Shown: piece by piece, positions 6,813-8,541 of the stretch | Layout of the letters: every line of letters begins with the position of its first letter | How positions within the stretch are numbered: position 1 is the first letter of the stretch | Origin: Sphingomonas sp. | Lineage (GTDB): Bacteria; Pseudomonadota; Alphaproteobacteria; Sphingomonadales; Sphingomonadaceae | DNA length: 8,541 nt | NCBI GenBank assembly: GCA_013812805.1 | Contig: JACCSV010000343.1 | Location: forward strand, 1 to 8,541 | Direction: 5' to 3' | The notes under the pieces: model-generated | Database searches by the model: none | Told to the model about the DNA's origin: nothing | What the model saw: the letters and a program-made list of their open reading frames with translations, nothing else | Made by a program: the position numbers and the translations under genes

Positions 6813-7451
6813 TCAGGCCGTTACCGCAATGCGGTTGCGGGCGAACGATTCCACCTTAGCACAGTCCAGAGCGGATTTGCCCTCGACGACAACGCTCGCC
6901 TCGGACCGGTCAAGAGCCAGCGCCACCGTCGTTTCCGCGAGTTTCGCGATGGCAGCTTCGGGTGAAAAGCCGAGCTCGCCGGCGAGCGCACGGTCGTCCG
7001 CCGAGCCTTGATTGTCGGCGATGACAAGGCGGCCGAACGTGTCCGCCGCCAGGTCCAGCTCGACGCTGTAGGTTTCCTCGGGCCAGACACTAAAATGCGT
7101 GCCGATGACCAGGGTGTTCTCGATATCGACGATGCCGGTCACTGCCTCATAGATGCGCTCCTGAACCGCCTGCGCCGGCAGGCTGCCGCCCAGCCAGCGG
7201 AAGGCGCGGACCTGTCCCGGCCGGAGGCTGACGGCCGCCCCGCCGACCAGCACCAGCCGCCGCGGGCGTGCGGCGCCCTCGTCCTGGAAGCGCTGGACGA
7301 TATGGATAGGCCCCCAGCTCATATTCTCGATCGCGACATCGTCGTGCCCGGTGAGGCCGGTCTCGAGCGCCGCCAGCAGCTTCGGACCGAGCGGATAGCA
7401 GTCCAGCACCGGCGTAAAGCCAACGATCCCGATCAGGGTGGACGGCGACAA
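6813..7451 (-). CDS. Hydrogenase-operon protein resembling a degenerate M52 maturation protease
   Basis: The 212-residue product follows the hydrogenase large subunit and looks like the M52 protease fold. It has an N-terminal strand and turn (GIVGFTPVLDCYPLGPKLLAALE, 8-30), a central strand ending in a PG turn (LVLVGGAAVSLRPGQVRAF, 66-84), and a later strand followed by a helical C-terminal half. Aligned by eye to E. coli HybD, the nickel ligands are missing: E16 falls near Y19, D62 near G70 or G71, and H93 near A93. If so, it cannot be a normal protease and may be a scaffold or a chaperone for the large subunit. The match is by pattern only. No signal or membrane segment is seen. The TTG start (7449-7451) is supported by GGGAG 6 nt upstream, and the gene begins 13 bp after the large-subunit stop. 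Two cysteines (C18, C197) are present. Confidence 0.85.
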   Translation of the reverse strand: MSPSTLIGIVGFTPVLDCYPLGPKLLAALETGLTGHDDVAIENMSWGPIHIVQRFQDEGAARPRRLVLVGGAAVSLRPGQVRAFRWLGGSLPAQAVQERIYEAVTGIVDIENTLVIGTHFSVWPEETYSVELDLAADTFGRLVIADNQGSADDRALAGELGFSPEAAIAKLAETTVALALDRSEASVVVEGKSALDCAKVESFARNRIAVTA

Positions 7452-7457
7452 GGATTT

Positions 7458-7462
7458 CTCCC
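7458..7462 (-). promoter_or_regulatory. Ribosome binding site before a TTG start
   Basis: The minus strand reads GGGAG, 6 nt before TTG at 7449-7451 and directly after the large-subunit stop codon (7465-7467). The good site and the tight gap are why I accept the rare start; the next upstream codons in the frame offer no ATG or GTG. Confidence 0.7.
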
Positions 7463-7464
7463 GT

Positions 7465-8541
7465 TCAGCCGACGCCGCAAGCGCAGGTCGTCACATCCCG
7501 TGTGACGACTCGGTCGGTGCCTTCCACCATGACGTGCGTGGTGCACGGCATGCACGGATCGAACGACCGGATCGCGCGCAGGATATCGATCCCCTGGAAG
7601 CTCTCCTCGTCGGTGAACTTGCTCTCGACGATCTGCGTGTTCATCACCGCCTGCTCATAGGAGCCCGGCTCGCCCCACGGCGTCCGCGGGCAGGCGTTGA
7701 TCGTCGACGGCGTCACGATCTGGTAATTGGCGAGCAGACCGTCCTTGATCTCGCAATGATGGGTGAGAAAGCCGCGCCCGGCGCCCCAGAAACCGACGCC
7801 AATGGAATGACCTTTTTTGGGGATTTCAAACGGTGTTGCGACCTTGGTCTCGCCGCGCTTGAGCAGGTCCTGCGCGCGAACCCAGTTTTCGACCGTCACC
7901 ATCAGGTTGAAACCGACCGCATAGGCGCGGGCGCGATTGCGCTCGAAGGCGTTCCACACCGTCGGCACGCGCCATTCGATCTCCATCTCCGGCAGGTTGG
8001 CGCCCTCGGGTATGTTGAGCTTGAGGCTCGACCCGGTGGATTCGAAATAGTGGCTTTGCGGAATCTTTTGCGCCAGCGCCGAGACGTAGAGGCGAGCATA
8101 GGCGCCGGCTTCGAACACTCGGCGGTCCCAGGTCGGGGTCGTCGCCCAGGAATAGCGATCCTTCCAGTTCTGCTTGCCGGGCCGCGGGATCGTCGTCTTG
8201 TTCCAGGGGTGGTGCGGGCTGAGCGGATTGCCGAGCGGGTCGGTCTTGAACGGATAATCGTCCCACTGCTCGTAATAGCTATGCTCGACGAACTCCTCGA
8301 GGCCGACGTTGATGTCGGTCAGCCGCGTGCTGACGAGCTTGCCGTCGATGACGATTCCGGGCGTCGACCAGCGCTTCTCGCCCCACGCGTTGCAGTTGGC
8401 GTAGGTCGCGTCATAATGGTCCTCGTGGTCCCACTGGCCATTGTCGATCATCGTCGCCGGGAGCCGGCCGCAATCCATGTAGCGAGGGTCGCATTCGTAG
8501 AAGAAATCGAACACCTCGTCCCAGATGCCGATGCACTTTTT
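7465..8541 (-). CDS. [NiFe]-hydrogenase large subunit, C-terminal part (gene runs off the window)
   Basis: The last 358 residues of the catalytic subunit are visible. The frame is open to the window edge (first codons K-K-C-I-G-I-W-D-E), so the start and the N-terminal RxCGxC motif lie outside. The C-terminal nickel motif is DPCMPCTTH (328-336; bases 7534-7560); C330 and C333 are the expected Ni/Fe ligands. A 22-residue peptide follows, which the protease should remove after H336; it ends in TTCACGVG. Other conserved blocks are TPGIVIDGKL (60-69), LTDINVG (74-80), the ERNRARAY stretch (200-207) and YQIVTPST (273-280). Compared with sequences I remember, the DPLGNP and SYYEQW region fits group 1h and its relatives (high-affinity, atmospheric-H2 type) better than group 2a; this is a tentative call. 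The large subunit is catalytic, but location and partners cannot be read without the small subunit. Confidence 0.97.
   Translation of the reverse strand, partial: KKCIGIWDEVFDFFYECDPRYMDCGRLPATMIDNGQWDHEDHYDATYANCNAWGEKRWSTPGIVIDGKLVSTRLTDINVGLEEFVEHSYYEQWDDYPFKTDPLGNPLSPHHPWNKTTIPRPGKQNWKDRYSWATTPTWDRRVFEAGAYARLYVSALAQKIPQSHYFESTGSSLKLNIPEGANLPEMEIEWRVPTVWNAFERNRARAYAVGFNLMVTVENWVRAQDLLKRGETKVATPFEIPKKGHSIGVGFWGAGRGFLTHHCEIKDGLLANYQIVTPSTINACPRTPWGEPGSYEQAVMNTQIVESKFTDEESFQGIDILRAIRSFDPCMPCTTHVMVEGTDRVVTRDVTTCACGVG

Overview
The window is GC-rich and coding-dense. Nine genes on the minus strand read as one operon: the end of a [NiFe]-hydrogenase large-subunit gene followed by accessory and maturation genes. 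A tRNA-Ser(GGA) gene sits on the plus strand just past the operon's 3' end. The tRNA sequence, the GC-rich codon use and the Hyp protein sequences suggest an alphaproteobacterium. That placement is inference; nothing here fixes a genus.

Layout in transcription order (right to left): [NiFe]-hydrogenase large subunit, 5' end outside the window (7465-8541); a 212-residue protein resembling a degenerate M52 hydrogenase maturation protease (6813-7451); a small winged-helix-like protein with a Cys/His-rich tail (6381-6788); a Rieske-type iron-sulfur protein with a helical N-terminal region (5624-6388); an M52 maturation protease (5112-5612); hypF (2777-5122); hypC (2480-2764); hypD (1347-2483); hypE (271-1338). 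Gaps are 8 to 24 bp, or the genes overlap by 4 to 11 bp. This points to one transcript with translational coupling. Its promoter, the small-subunit gene and the rest of the large subunit lie beyond base 8541. hypA and hypB are not in the window.

How the genes work together: HypF makes the carbamoyl-derived cyanide precursor and passes it to HypE. HypC and HypD assemble Fe(CN)2CO and deliver it to the large subunit. After nickel insertion the M52 protease removes the C-terminal peptide that follows the DPCMPCTTH motif. The Rieske protein is a plausible electron-transfer partner. The large-subunit fragment resembles the group 1h-type (high-affinity, atmospheric-H2) branch of group 1 enzymes more than group 2a. 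That call rests on remembered family sequences and should be tested by phylogeny.

The least-explained parts are the three small genes between the large subunit and the protease: the protease-like protein that seems to have lost all its metal ligands, the Cys/His-tailed winged-helix protein, and the Rieske protein with a non-standard second cluster motif.
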